A stretch of 64,000 nucleotides of DNA from Capniomyces stellatus (GCA_001661515.1 LUVW01000019.1:390266-454265), one strand, 5' to 3'. Counted from the stretch's first letter, positions 45,100 to 56,172 are shown. Notes: a model not told the origin generated them from the letters alone. Program-made: numbers and translations.

Positions 45100-48000
45100 A
45101 TGGATATATTTTCAGCCGGAGAAAAGCTTAGGGCAGCGGCGTATGCTTCATTGAAAGCCAAAAAGGGCAAAGCAGGGGATATGAACGATGGAAAAGGTCA
45201 AGATCAGGGGTATAAAAGCAATGATGGAAAGGATCAAAGCAAAATGAGTGAAATAGAAAACAAAAACACAATTGTAATTGATCTGAGCAGCGACAAGGAA
45301 GAAGAGAGCGAAGAGATAGTTTACCAAAGCATTCTGCAAAAAAAATCCAGCTCAACTGGGGACAAGAAAGTGTCTGGAAACCGAAGCAATTTGGGAATAA
45401 ATGAATACGAATCTAAAGAGCATGAAAAAGAGGAAGGAGAAGTATTTAATAATCTTGAAGAGGGTGAATTGTCCTGCTCTGAGCCGGACTGGGAAGCTCT
45501 TGGTAGTAATATAATCGTGCATGATCAATCAATAAGAAGTAGATATGAGGATGTTGGTGCTAGCTGCAATATGGATCTTAAAGTTAATGTTGGTAATGGA
45601 GGTGCCAAGAAAGCACACACACTCAATAAAGTGGCAGAGGCCAAGAACTATTTCAAGATGAAAAGAAATGAAGGGGTAAATGGAAGTGTGGAGAGCCGTG
45701 ATTACAATTTCAATCGAGATTTTTTGGTGAAGGAGGAAGGGAATCAGGAGAACTATAGAAATGAGGGCAACAACGGCTATAACAAGCATAGTAAAAGCAG
45801 AAAGCAGGCAAGGACCAAGGGGAAGAAAATATGCTCAACTACGATCTCTTTGGTAAATAAGCGGATAGAAAAGTACTTGGACGATGTCAAGCAGGAAGAA
45901 TGGGCGGATCTTGATAAAATAAGCAAAGACAGGAATGCTGAAAATAAGAGTGGAAAGGGGGATATATATACCAAAAGAGGTATAGACAGGAGAGATGTAC
46001 CGGGGTCAAATGATTTAAACATTTTTGAGTTAGGCGAAGAGGGTATCAGCTCATGTGAGAGTGGTGAGGTTTCAGATCCGGATCCAATCTCACAAAAGCC
46101 TGGCGAGTCAAATGTAAAGCCGAGTCTTGATAGCAAAGGTTTTATGCGAGGAATAGCAGATCTTAGTGCAGAGGTTAATGCAAATAGACCATTATTTATA
46201 ATACCAGGGATTAAGGTGAATCAAAGTGGTGCGCTTGACAATACTCGAGCGGGGGCAATGTTGGGGTTTGAAGATAGTAAATGTGATAGAAATAAAGCAT
46301 TGGCATATTTGCCAAATGCCCAACGCAATTTGAGTAGGGAGGAGCCATATGTTTTTGAGACATCAAGTAGAGACGTTGTTGGTATAAGTGGGCTTAGCCG
46401 CAATGCGCAGCCCAGAAGTGCAAAAGTGTTGAGAAATGGTATATACAGCGCTGGGGGCTTAAGTAAGGTCAGTGGATATGAGTATGGGGAAGAAAGCAGT
46501 GGTGGAAACGCAAGTGACGATGAAAAAGATTATGGCGGTGAGGATGATAATGAGAATAAAGATGATCGGATAGCTAGAAATAAGGATGTCAATAGTACGG
46601 GGCTTGCTCTGAATGGGGTTGACGGGGATACATATCTAGATAGAGGAGGAATTGGGCACAGTGATTGGACGTTGGATGTAGAAAAAGACAAACCAAACGG
46701 GTTAGAGGATGGCGAGAAGGCACAGGGCGCATCAAGCGACGAAGGAGAGGATATGGATATAGGATACAGTAGTTGTGAGTCTGACAAGGTGGTTTTGAAC
46801 AATCGATTTTATGCTATCAGGAATGGCGAAGAGAGCGGCAGAGATACAGTTGAAAGTAGTGAGGCACAGGTCGAATTAAAAGGAAAGCATGCTATAAATG
46901 GGGTGCAGGGTATGAAAGAGGAAGAAGAGCTGGTGGAAAAGAAAAAGATGAGTAGTCGGGAGATTAGCAGCAGGATTGAGGCAATGAAGAAAATCAGAGA
47001 GCTGGCTAATCAACTAAAATTTGAAGTTTCCGAGTGCGAAAGCACAGATGGGGGTTCAGATTCAGAAAATGAGCCAGAGGATGGAGTTGAGGGTGATGGA
47101 AAGAGAAGGTTGGAGTTGTACTCGGAGCCGTTTGATGTGGATACTACCCAAAAGTTCAAGAGACAAAAAAGAGAAAGGAAAGAGTTTATCAAAGAGTGTC
47201 ACAGCATCCACCACAGCCCACTGAACGCAAAGCCAGACCACCTACACGGTTTGAGAGAAAAACGAGCTCAAAGAAGCAATATAGATTCAGGTCATGACCC
47301 ATTGACTAGCAAGGAGATACGAGTGAAGAGTTTGGACGATGAGGTGCTGATGCGTAGGCTGGGGAACCAGCTGAAGAGCAGCGAGAATAGGTTGTACGAA
47401 CTAAAGATGGAGTATGAGAAGAGACTAAAAATGATTGAGTCCAAACGAGGCGTTTACAAAGGCTTAGACGAGGAGGGTGAAGTTGGAGTTAGAGTTGGAG
47501 TTGGACTGGGACTGGGACTCGGAACCAGTAATCCTGGGAGCGATGATTTAGGTGGAGGAACGGCATTTGTATCAGGAAATAGCACACCAATCAGCTTGGA
47601 TGTTGTCAGCAAGAGTGTGGGGTTGGGCGAGACGGTAGCTGGCGATAGCGAAAATGGAACAAGGCCAGAGTTGAGAGTTGGTGCAATCAGTGCGGCATCT
47701 AAGGCAGGCGGTGTGAAGTTGGCTGAAGATGGAAGTCAGAGACTGAAGGAGATAGAAAGCGAGCTTTCAACACTGAAATCGGCATTATCAAAGTACACGA
47801 GCGAAAAGATGGACCTTTTGCCAAGCACAAACGAGCCAGTGGATACTTGCGACGAGCAAATGGCAAAGTTGACTGAGGAGATTGAGCAAGAAAACAAAAG
47901 GCTAGCTGAGCAGAAAGAGCAAGAAGCAAAGCTTATTGGCAAAAGGAGAGATATCAATGTGCAAATAGAGATGCTGCGTAGCCAACTAATAGAAACCGAG

Positions 48001-51000
48001 AACCAATTGCACAATAAAAAGCAAGGAATTATGGCAATAGAAAGCAGAGTGAGTTACTTGGAAGCCAAGAAAACTGTAGCTGGCCAGCAGCAAAAAAAGC
48101 AGAAGGAAGGCGACAAAGTAGAGGCTGGTGACACGGGTTTAAAGGAAAGTTCGAGTCCCAGCACAGGGTTGAGTGTAGGGCTGGGCGCAAAGATAGCAGT
48201 GTCAGATGGCACGGCGGGAACTCCTGGTGGCTCGAAGCTGAGTGTGGGGGCTAAAAGCAAGCTGAGTCTAGTTTTGGCAGAGCGGTTGAGAAAGCTGCAG
48301 GAAATGCAATCGGGGCTGAGAAAGGAGATTGAAGTGGTGGCAAGTAAAAAAGGAAAGGTGGACTTGGATGCTGTGGTTGAGTATGTGGGGCTGATAATAG
48401 AGAGAGTGCAGGAGTATAAGAAGTATAAGGATACTATTGAAAGCAAAGACATGAGCAGTGGTGTTATAGCTAGGGAGTTGGAAAAGCTGACGAAAAGCGA
48501 CAACTTGGTTGAGCTTCAGGAGATATTTCAGATTGAAGGTGTTTTTTTTGAGAATCCATATTTGAATGTGGCTAGCGGGACAGTGGCAGACTTTAAGCGG
48601 GTAGTTAAAAGAAAGCACGATAATATTTCAACAAATTTCAGAAAACAGAGTCTTGACAGCAAGAAGCAGGTAACCAGCTCAAATGAAGCAAGTGAGGCTT
48701 TTGGGGAGATGGGAAAGGGTAAAAGGATGTATCAAAAGTACCAGTCGCCATTGAACCCGCTTTTAAGGATGCGGTTGCTAGGAAAGGCGGGGACTGCTGA
48801 GGATTATTCGAGCTATAAAACACAAGCTGATGAAGATGTTGGCAAGATAAAGACGAAATCAACATCAACATCAACACCAGCCACACCGCAAACCCAATCA
48901 CAATCACAATCAAAATCAAAATCTGGACTGGAAAAAGGGATAGACACAGAACCAAGAAAAAACAAGATGCTGTGTTTGTTTGAATTGTCAGGGGGGATAT
49001 GTAACGATGATGATTGTCGATCGATGCACACAGACGATTACAAGAACAATATTGTCGATGTCATAGCCAATCTTGTAGTCAGTCTGCCAATGACTGAGAA
49101 AAGGTACAAGGCTGTTTTTGGGCATTTCCAAGGAATGTTGGTAAAGCTCAAGGATCTGGAACTTACAGGTTTTGTTGAACCAAAAGTGCTAGTCGACTGT
49201 TTGTTGGAGTGTTGGAGAATTACAAACAGGCAAGGACAAGACACAAAGATCCGTGTTCAGAATGGCAGCGACAATGGGAGTGGAGCTAGGGAATGTAAAG
49301 ACAAGGATGTAAACAAGGATGTAAACAAGGATGAGGGTGAGGATGATTTTGAGTTTGGGTATGGCTTTGAAAAGGAGTTTGGGGTTTTACTTAAGAAGGA
49401 TGCACAAGCGCTGGTGAGAAACATGGTGAATGGTACCAAAAAGGGGTATAGCTTTGTGAGTGTAAATGAGGCCATATTGTTGAACAAATTAAAGAGAAAA
49501 CAGCGCCTAGATGTAAATTTGAGTACAGTACCAAGTGTCCAGAGTGACAAACCGGGTGAGCGTTTATTAGAACACAAGTCCAAAGTTGGGGTCAAAACAA
49601 AAGTTGATATCGAGGCCAATGGCTACCCAAGCAAGCCGGTGGTTTCAGACACGGTATTGAGTGTCAAGAACTTGGTCTCTGATGTATGGGTAGTTCCCAT
49701 AGTGAACAAAAAACTGCTGGCAAAGCTATTTGCGACAAGCAATGAAGCGCTGAGCAAAAACATCGAGGCTGAAGAGCTTAGGCTAAAAGCAGGCCTTGGC
49801 CGCAGTTCCGCTGAGAAAAACAGCAAGGCTGTCAGATACTACCATTTTGAGGATGAGAAGGAGTGTGTTGGCGAGTCTAAAGACGGACAGCTGGTTGACG
49901 AGCTGTTGGATGAGCTGGTTGGTTGTAAGGGCGGCGATCTAAAACCACTGTCGGAAATGGATCTGATTGAGGGCACTGATGAAAGGGTGGTTAGTGTTTG
50001 CAGGAAGCTTGAACAAAAAATTGAGTTGATTTTGGACAGTAGTGCTGGCCAAGCTGTACGTGAAGAGCTAAAGCAGGACATCCAATCAGAAACTGATTCT
50101 GAGAACCAGACTTATGAGAGCGATGAGCAAAAACAAAAGCAAAAGCTAAAACAAAAGCAAAAGCAAAAGCAAAAGCAGACATTGGGTGTGGACAAGAACT
50201 TGGTTGAACTGTACATGGAGCTGAAATGTAGGCAGCAAAACATAAAATCAGACACAAACAGCTACAACCTGTTTAATCGGATAGGAAGATCAAAGGTTTA
50301 CTCGAAATTGCCTGTAGTCAATTTGTGTATTTTGTTCAAGTCTATATCGTATTTTTATCTGAATGCCAAGCACACAGCAGAACATATAGTCAATCGACAA
50401 AGCAGCAGCAGCGGTAGTAGCGATATTAGCAATGATGGTGGCAGCAGTAATGAAAAAAACAAATCAAAGGAAAAAGACAGAATTGATGTACTGGATCTTG
50501 ATGAGTTCCAAGTTCAGTGTGGCAAGTTGTCAAAGATATTACAGTCAACATGCAAGATAGCAACGAGATACTTGAGCATGTTTTGGGTGGACAAGGATAA
50601 TTTGGATGAAAATCTGGCCGAGGACTTTTGTCCGTTTAGAGTTATAGTAGCAGTCTGGCAAATGCACTGGGTATATTTAGAAACCCTGACTCTTGATTTA
50701 CAAACTGCCAACTGTCTTGATGGTAGCGCTAGCACTAGGAATGTCGATGTCAATTCCGGGTTCAATGGTACAACGAGCAGTAGGGATAATTCTGGTGGGA
50801 TTTATAATTGTAGCCAAAAAAAGCCGCGATCGTTTAGCTACACCGACAGCACGCGCGACGCAGCAATGGTGGTTCTAATTACTTGGATGAAGTCGTTTTT
50901 AAACGGTAAAACCGTGCACCACTTGGCTCAGTGTTTGAGTAATAGTGTTGAGTCCAGGATGTTCAAGCTAGTTAGGTCCGACAAGCTACGTAACTATGCT

Positions 51001-53427
51001 CACATTACTAATAAGAAACTGAAGATGGAATCGGATTTGAACGTGCTGATGTGTCGGGACTTGGCTACTAGCAAGACTAACGACATCTCTAAAAATGCGA
51101 GCAACACGAAGGCTTCTAAAAATCCAAAAACCCCAAAAAACACGACAGGTGAAAAGAAAACAACACCAAACACGAATGCCTATTCGTTAATGAAATTGTG
51201 TTCTGTAAACCTTCAATTATCCAATCTCAACTTACAGAACTGGGACTGGGAAAATGACCCGGCTTATAACAGTAGGATGTGGATTCAATTGTACCAACTA
51301 TACATGTACACATTGATCAACAAGTCGTTTTACAACAAGCCAATGAATGGAAGACAAGATATACTTAAGCACAAAGCACAAGTAGACGTCCGGGTGGCGG
51401 GACATTTGACAGGAATAGGCAGATCCTCGATTTTGTATCTGAAGTCCAACATTCATAGCCCAAGTTTGACAAAGAGCAGTATCAGGAACAGAAGTTGCAG
51501 GTATGGTAAGTTTATAAGGTCTGTGTTCAACTTGCAGATAGAGAGGCTAACTTCGGCTTGTACAGTTGATGACCTTGGAGTCATGACCAAGAAGATCATG
51601 GCTTGTTGTTTCAGTGCTTCGCTAAACTCGCTTGACCAGTTTACTCGGCAAAAAGCTGCCGATCTGGATTCCACAGTAAGTACCAACGGGTTGTTTAGAC
51701 TGACAAGTGTGGGTAGTGAACTGGGATGTTTTAACTTTCCGAAAAAGTACCGGTCCCTTATCACCAGGTACTTGTTCTCGCCGTTTTTCATGATGGAGCA
51801 TTTTTTGCAATTTAGTGGAGTGGAGATAGACAATGATAGAAATGGTCATTTGGCAGGCTCTGATGATAAGGATAAGGAGTTGATCAAAGGGGGCTCCAGA
51901 GCTCAGAGTGGAGCCGTTGCTTCAAGCGCAGTGGGTAAAAACAGAAACCAAGCCTCTGGCAAAAACTTGTATAGCGAGTGTTTTGTCCAGTCGCTGATTA
52001 ACGTTTCAATGCTTTCCCCATCAATAAACATACCGGTGGCGAGTATGATGGTGAAAAAGCTACTTGGCCCAGTCTGTCGGCCACAGGCGCAGCAGCATAA
52101 ACAGCCTGAACAGTCACGATCCAGTACCAGCGAATCGAGGTTTGACTGGGTGAGGGTGGCGTATCTTTTTTTAAACATGGCTGTTTCAAACAAGCAACCA
52201 TCAAAGTCGGTCCGAAACCACATAAACTATATACCGATTGAACAGCCTATAAACGATGGCTTGGGGAAAAACAGCAAAGAAAACAGCAAAGAAAACGATA
52301 GCAAGGACTGTGATTCTGATTTCAATTGGATTGGGCTTGACAAGAAGATAAACACAGCAGAGGAGTGTTACGCTATGGTGTCAAGATGCCGCGAGTTGGG
52401 ATTGTTGCTTTTGGGGCTGCACTATAACGAATCCAATTCGACTTATGAGCTGAATAACAGATATAGTGACGCGTATTTCCTAGACCGTGGCAAGAAAGGT
52501 AAAGCAAACACAAGATACCAGAATTCTGTTTTGGTTTGGCTGCTGGTAATCAAGATTGAGTTCGAGTACCTGAAGCTAAAAAGGAGTGGTTGTGTGTCCG
52601 ACTATGCTCTTTTTTCGAACGAAATCGGTAATGGAAAAACAGACAATGAAATGGGTGCTGTAGAGTTTAGCAGAATCAACTCGTTTTATTTGCTGATGAT
52701 TGAACACTTTGAAAGAGTCTATTTGGGACTAGGAGTAGCTGGTGCTGCCGGAGATAGCACTAGCAGTGATGGGGGTAGTGATGGGATCAGTGACATAGTG
52801 AACAGCCAGATTTTGTTGTGGACCGATGTTTTGATGTTTAGGCTGAACGTGACAAACATTGCTGAAAAGTACAACGCAAACTTTGACAAGGATCTGACCA
52901 CCAAAATGATTCTTTTGCTTGGAGGCAATCTGCACTTGGTTCCAAAAATCATATCCACCGCATTCAAACAAACAGACTGCATGCTGAAAAAACTCAGCTA
53001 TTCCATCGACTTTCTGATGATTTTGAATAATCCAAGCCCAGCTTCTAGATCAGTAACAAAAAACGACACCAACAACAGCGGTAGTGATTTGAGACATCGA
53101 TATCTTCCAGAGACCACAGTTCTGGGCATCAATTACATCAATTTAGTTGTTTATCCAACGTGTAGGCTATGTGGCGTGCTTTTAGCTAAAGGTGCTCTTG
53201 AAAATGTGTCTTATATTCGCCAAAAGCTCCGCATTTTGTCGTCTGTTATCACAAAGTATTATGTGCAAACGAATCGTGTCTTGGACAGCAATACCAATGA
53301 TAATTGCGGGTCTGTCGTTGAATCTTGCAGCAATCTGTATTTCGGAGTTGGCTTTGACATTTTGAACACGCAAGTTTTTATTCCCATTAACCAAATTATT
53401 GTACCTCCTATTAGATTGAATGTATAA
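45100..53427 (+). CDS. Very large Red1/ZFC3H1-like zinc-finger protein
   Basis: The gene is a single exon of 2,775 codons. Residues 1 to about 700 are acidic and low-complexity (many Glu/Asp/Ser, with SSCESDK-type motifs). Coiled coils follow (about 735-790 and 885-990). At 1292-1310 there is a zinc finger of the ZFC3H1/Red1 kind, C-X8-C-X4-C-X3-H (CLFELSGGICNDDDCRSMH), close to the family form CxYELxGxCNDDECPFQH. Shortly upstream, KYQSPLNPLLRMRLL resembles the conserved YQSPL block that precedes the finger in Red1 proteins. The remaining 1,400 residues are mostly helical with TPR-like character. Red1 and ZFC3H1 scaffold the nuclear MTREC/PAXT complex that feeds RNA to the exosome. Identity rests mainly on the finger and its setting; the rest is too diverged to judge. 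Confidence 0.7.
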   Translation: MDIFSAGEKLRAAAYASLKAKKGKAGDMNDGKGQDQGYKSNDGKDQSKMSEIENKNTIVIDLSSDKEEESEEIVYQSILQKKSSSTGDKKVSGNRSNLGINEYESKEHEKEEGEVFNNLEEGELSCSEPDWEALGSNIIVHDQSIRSRYEDVGASCNMDLKVNVGNGGAKKAHTLNKVAEAKNYFKMKRNEGVNGSVESRDYNFNRDFLVKEEGNQENYRNEGNNGYNKHSKSRKQARTKGKKICSTTISLVNKRIEKYLDDVKQEEWADLDKISKDRNAENKSGKGDIYTKRGIDRRDVPGSNDLNIFELGEEGISSCESGEVSDPDPISQKPGESNVKPSLDSKGFMRGIADLSAEVNANRPLFIIPGIKVNQSGALDNTRAGAMLGFEDSKCDRNKALAYLPNAQRNLSREEPYVFETSSRDVVGISGLSRNAQPRSAKVLRNGIYSAGGLSKVSGYEYGEESSGGNASDDEKDYGGEDDNENKDDRIARNKDVNSTGLALNGVDGDTYLDRGGIGHSDWTLDVEKDKPNGLEDGEKAQGASSDEGEDMDIGYSSCESDKVVLNNRFYAIRNGEESGRDTVESSEAQVELKGKHAINGVQGMKEEEELVEKKKMSSREISSRIEAMKKIRELANQLKFEVSECESTDGGSDSENEPEDGVEGDGKRRLELYSEPFDVDTTQKFKRQKRERKEFIKECHSIHHSPLNAKPDHLHGLREKRAQRSNIDSGHDPLTSKEIRVKSLDDEVLMRRLGNQLKSSENRLYELKMEYEKRLKMIESKRGVYKGLDEEGEVGVRVGVGLGLGLGTSNPGSDDLGGGTAFVSGNSTPISLDVVSKSVGLGETVAGDSENGTRPELRVGAISAASKAGGVKLAEDGSQRLKEIESELSTLKSALSKYTSEKMDLLPSTNEPVDTCDEQMAKLTEEIEQENKRLAEQKEQEAKLIGKRRDINVQIEMLRSQLIETENQLHNKKQGIMAIESRVSYLEAKKTVAGQQQKKQKEGDKVEAGDTGLKESSSPSTGLSVGLGAKIAVSDGTAGTPGGSKLSVGAKSKLSLVLAERLRKLQEMQSGLRKEIEVVASKKGKVDLDAVVEYVGLIIERVQEYKKYKDTIESKDMSSGVIARELEKLTKSDNLVELQEIFQIEGVFFENPYLNVASGTVADFKRVVKRKHDNISTNFRKQSLDSKKQVTSSNEASEAFGEMGKGKRMYQKYQSPLNPLLRMRLLGKAGTAEDYSSYKTQADEDVGKIKTKSTSTSTPATPQTQSQSQSKSKSGLEKGIDTEPRKNKMLCLFELSGGICNDDDCRSMHTDDYKNNIVDVIANLVVSLPMTEKRYKAVFGHFQGMLVKLKDLELTGFVEPKVLVDCLLECWRITNRQGQDTKIRVQNGSDNGSGARECKDKDVNKDVNKDEGEDDFEFGYGFEKEFGVLLKKDAQALVRNMVNGTKKGYSFVSVNEAILLNKLKRKQRLDVNLSTVPSVQSDKPGERLLEHKSKVGVKTKVDIEANGYPSKPVVSDTVLSVKNLVSDVWVVPIVNKKLLAKLFATSNEALSKNIEAEELRLKAGLGRSSAEKNSKAVRYYHFEDEKECVGESKDGQLVDELLDELVGCKGGDLKPLSEMDLIEGTDERVVSVCRKLEQKIELILDSSAGQAVREELKQDIQSETDSENQTYESDEQKQKQKLKQKQKQKQKQTLGVDKNLVELYMELKCRQQNIKSDTNSYNLFNRIGRSKVYSKLPVVNLCILFKSISYFYLNAKHTAEHIVNRQSSSSGSSDISNDGGSSNEKNKSKEKDRIDVLDLDEFQVQCGKLSKILQSTCKIATRYLSMFWVDKDNLDENLAEDFCPFRVIVAVWQMHWVYLETLTLDLQTANCLDGSASTRNVDVNSGFNGTTSSRDNSGGIYNCSQKKPRSFSYTDSTRDAAMVVLITWMKSFLNGKTVHHLAQCLSNSVESRMFKLVRSDKLRNYAHITNKKLKMESDLNVLMCRDLATSKTNDISKNASNTKASKNPKTPKNTTGEKKTTPNTNAYSLMKLCSVNLQLSNLNLQNWDWENDPAYNSRMWIQLYQLYMYTLINKSFYNKPMNGRQDILKHKAQVDVRVAGHLTGIGRSSILYLKSNIHSPSLTKSSIRNRSCRYGKFIRSVFNLQIERLTSACTVDDLGVMTKKIMACCFSASLNSLDQFTRQKAADLDSTVSTNGLFRLTSVGSELGCFNFPKKYRSLITRYLFSPFFMMEHFLQFSGVEIDNDRNGHLAGSDDKDKELIKGGSRAQSGAVASSAVGKNRNQASGKNLYSECFVQSLINVSMLSPSINIPVASMMVKKLLGPVCRPQAQQHKQPEQSRSSTSESRFDWVRVAYLFLNMAVSNKQPSKSVRNHINYIPIEQPINDGLGKNSKENSKENDSKDCDSDFNWIGLDKKINTAEECYAMVSRCRELGLLLLGLHYNESNSTYELNNRYSDAYFLDRGKKGKANTRYQNSVLVWLLVIKIEFEYLKLKRSGCVSDYALFSNEIGNGKTDNEMGAVEFSRINSFYLLMIEHFERVYLGLGVAGAAGDSTSSDGGSDGISDIVNSQILLWTDVLMFRLNVTNIAEKYNANFDKDLTTKMILLLGGNLHLVPKIISTAFKQTDCMLKKLSYSIDFLMILNNPSPASRSVTKNDTNNSGSDLRHRYLPETTVLGINYINLVVYPTCRLCGVLLAKGALENVSYIRQKLRILSSVITKYYVQTNRVLDSNTNDNCGSVVESCSNLYFGVGFDILNTQVFIPINQIIVPPIRLNV
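50127..50179 (+). repeat. Coding hexamer repeat (CAAAAG)n
   Basis: Tandem CAAAAG/CTAAAA hexamers encode an alternating Lys-Gln run (KQKQKLKQKQKQ) inside the Red1-like gene. The DNA units are almost identical, which fits slippage. Confidence 0.85.
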
Positions 53428-54430
53428 TTACAACTTGATATATAATGTATATATTTACATTTGTATGCACTCTTGGTTGTTATCTGATATGTTTGATTTA
53501 ACTGCATTGCATTTTATATGCACTGTTGTTGCTTTTCTTTATTTCTTTTTTTTTAAAAAAATAGGCTACAAGCGATTAACCAGCTAGCCAAGTCTATGTA
53601 ACCACTGCTAGAATGTCTCGCTAACCAGGTATTTGTAGTTTTGAGCAAATGATAGTGTACAACGTATATTCCATTCCAGTTGAGTCAGTTGTATAACACA
53701 TTTAATTTCCTATTCCTTTTTTTTTTTTTTTTTTGGTAAACCCGTTTTTCTACTCGATTTTTGAACCATTAGGCCTTGCTTTGTTTTCTATCAAACACAA
53801 ACACAGTATTATTACTCTCTCGTCTCTTTCCCACTGCGTCTTTTCCCTCCAGTCTTGAACAATAAAAGGGTATAATTTCATTCTTATATATACATCATTT
53901 CGTATATATTACTTGTTTGATTGCTTTTTTTTCCTCTCGACTCTTGTTCCTTTATATTGTTGAATGGTACTAACTCGCGATGCGAAGTTTAGATGAACAA
54001 AAGATGAGGAAACTTGTGATGAGTTTATATTGAGCAAAAGTTGGTTGCTTTAACCGGTCTTTTTAATTGTGAACAAGTATTCAACTGTTGTGGATTTATG
54101 TTGGTTATAAAATCCACGACTCCTTTAAACTTTTGCCTCTATAAAACATCACTTGTGTCCTCGATTCATGGGGGGGTTTAGCCCACATATTTAGCCCGCA
54201 CTATTGGTGCTAGAAAATACTTTTTTTTTTTTATATCACATTTACTCTTTTTTTCTTTCCATACTCCTTTTCTTACCATATTTCCTTGCGCTGTAAATCG
54301 TTAAACACTCTTTAATAAATTGTTAAAAAGTATGACCAGGTGATTCACTCATAAATAGCGCAAAAGCTTCTAGTTTGTTATTTTTGGATTTGCACTCTAT
54401 AAAAAAACAGAAAGTACTTAAAAATATATA
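53428..54430. other. Intergenic left of the retroelement region
   Basis: The stretch is A+T-rich, with T tracts at 53718-53734 and 54221-54232. No gene is recognised. Its last 22 bases (54409-54430) closely match sequence at 61267-61289. Confidence 0.5.
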
Positions 54431-54952
54431 GCATATGCCGAATACAACAGCTCAAAGAACATCAACCAAGAGGCAAACGAGATAATTAACAAAAAAATAA
54501 CTGTTAATGGAATAAGAGTCAACTTGTTCCAAACTACAAAGATAACAGAAGACACTATCGTGATAAATATTCCCAACTTTAAAGATGTGGGATTAAGAAC
54601 AATGTTGAATAAACTTAATAACACCCTCAACACAATTGGGAGAATTGAAGATATCTCAGGATGGGTGAACAAGAAATCCGGTATGCCTATGCCGTTTGGA
54701 CTTAAAGTTCTATTCATCAAGACTAATAAAGAGGAAACAATTCCAAACTTTATCGAATTCGAAGACAATATAATAGCATTGTTTTGCGGGGGATGCAGCC
54801 CTACATGCAGCTTTTGTAAAAAACAAGGACACTGGAAGTCAGAATGCACTGACATCCTCGAAAAAGAAGCCAAAAAAAAGGCTAGAAAAGAAGCCCAAAA
54901 GGCTGGTGTCGTCAGCTCCTTGGTAGAACTATACCTAAAAATTTTATATTAA
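54431..54952 (+). mobile_element. Non-LTR retrotransposon ORF1 (gag-like) fragment with CCHC zinc knuckle
   Basis: An open frame without an ATG runs from about 54425 to a TAA at 54950-54952. It contains a globular stretch (IVINIPNFKDVGLRTMLNKL, GMPMPFGLKVLFIK) followed by a CCHC knuckle, CSFCKKQGHWKSEC (C-X2-C-X4-H-X4-C), and a basic Lys/Ala tail. Such an arrangement is typical of ORF1 proteins of LINE-like elements, where the knuckle binds the element RNA. There is no matching endonuclease or reverse transcriptase directly downstream. The first 39 bases are nearly identical to part of the endonuclease region at 58347-58385, so this is a truncated or rearranged copy. Confidence 0.7.
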
Positions 54953-55033
54953 GATTTGATCTCAGTACCTAGAGTATTTTCTTTACTAGTAGGTGTACTT
55001 GGTAGGTTGATTACATTTTAATCCAAAGAGGGA

Positions 55034-55139
55034 TTAGTAGTAGTAATAATAATAGTAATAATAGTTGTAGCTGTAGTAGTAGCTGTAGTAATAATAGTAG
55101 TAGTGATAATAGTAGTGATAATAGTAGTAGTTGTAGTAG
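55034..55139. repeat. Degenerate (TAG/TAA/TGA)n trinucleotide tract
   Basis: Trinucleotides TAG, TAA and GTAGCTG-type variants repeat with drift over about 105 bp. The minus-strand reading as poly-Tyr is an accident of composition. Confidence 0.85.
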
Positions 55140-56046
55140 GGATGTTGGTGAAAACTTGCTAATCTCAGACAACACAAAGTAAGTGTATAGTTATAATGTT
55201 TATTCAGAGTAGACATTTGTCATTTTTAGAAAAGACCCTAATCACACTGTGCTCATACAGCGCGCTATAGCTGTATATAAACTGAGACATAATTCATTAG
55301 TAAAAACACTTTATCAAAAAGGTTCCCTAATGGCTTAAAGTATTAAGATAATGTGTAATATGTAATAAACGTAGTTAGAATAAAAAAGATAGTCTATTGA
55401 AATCAAGCACCCTATTGATCACAAAGACTCTTTGTAGCAAAAGAGCTATTGTATTCAGCTATTTCCCCATCGACACGGCCTATCAATGCGCAAGAATAGA
55501 TGTCTGTAATAATAAAATGTTAGTAGTAGTGTGTATAATAAAATATAGTAAAATAAAATATGGTACTCGTAGCTTTTCGGATAAAAAACCCCGTGATAGG
55601 AAAACCGTTAAAGCATATACCATTACCCGTGGTTAGAATTAATCCACGACAAATGTCTTAGCTGCTAGTCCTATATATGTTTTTATTAGTTTTTGCAAAG
55701 ATTCTCCTAAAAAGTACTAAAAGTAATTCAAGAAATTAGGAGAGATACTTTGACACATATTAACGTTTCTGCTTGATGTTGTAGATCATCCATAAAGGGG
55801 ATCGAACTCTAAATTAATAAATATCATCATATAAATTAAACAACCAGTTGGATTATAGGGATTCAATTGGGTCGATAATTGGTTAAATTATCTCCCCTAT
55901 TTACTTAGCTTTTAGCTGCTTCCCCAATACAATACCATCAGCTAGATATCAAAAAAAAAAGTATTCTAGTATCGGTTTTTTTTACCGACCAGCAACAGCT
56001 TTAATCGAACCAACTTCAAGTTTATCATGTCGGAAATCTAAAGATG

Positions 56047-56052
56047 CTGGGG

Positions 56053-56085
<33 letters not shown>

Positions 56086-56112
56086 NCTGGGGGGTTTTTT
56101 TTTTTTTTTTTT
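56047..56112. other. Poly-T with a single N: probable assembly join
   Basis: The sequence CTGGGGGG followed by a long T run appears twice, and the two copies are separated by a single N at 56086. This is what a forced contig join or a collapsed homopolymer looks like. The true sequence length here is unknown. Confidence 0.8.
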
Positions 56113-56172
56113 GCTTTTTCAAAATTTATTATTTATGCAAGCTCAGGCAGCTGTTGCTTGAAAGTTTGTAAA

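Noticed and set aside
55034..55216. Minus-strand poly-Tyr frame
   Set aside because: It is produced by the TAG/TAA trinucleotide tract read in reverse complement.
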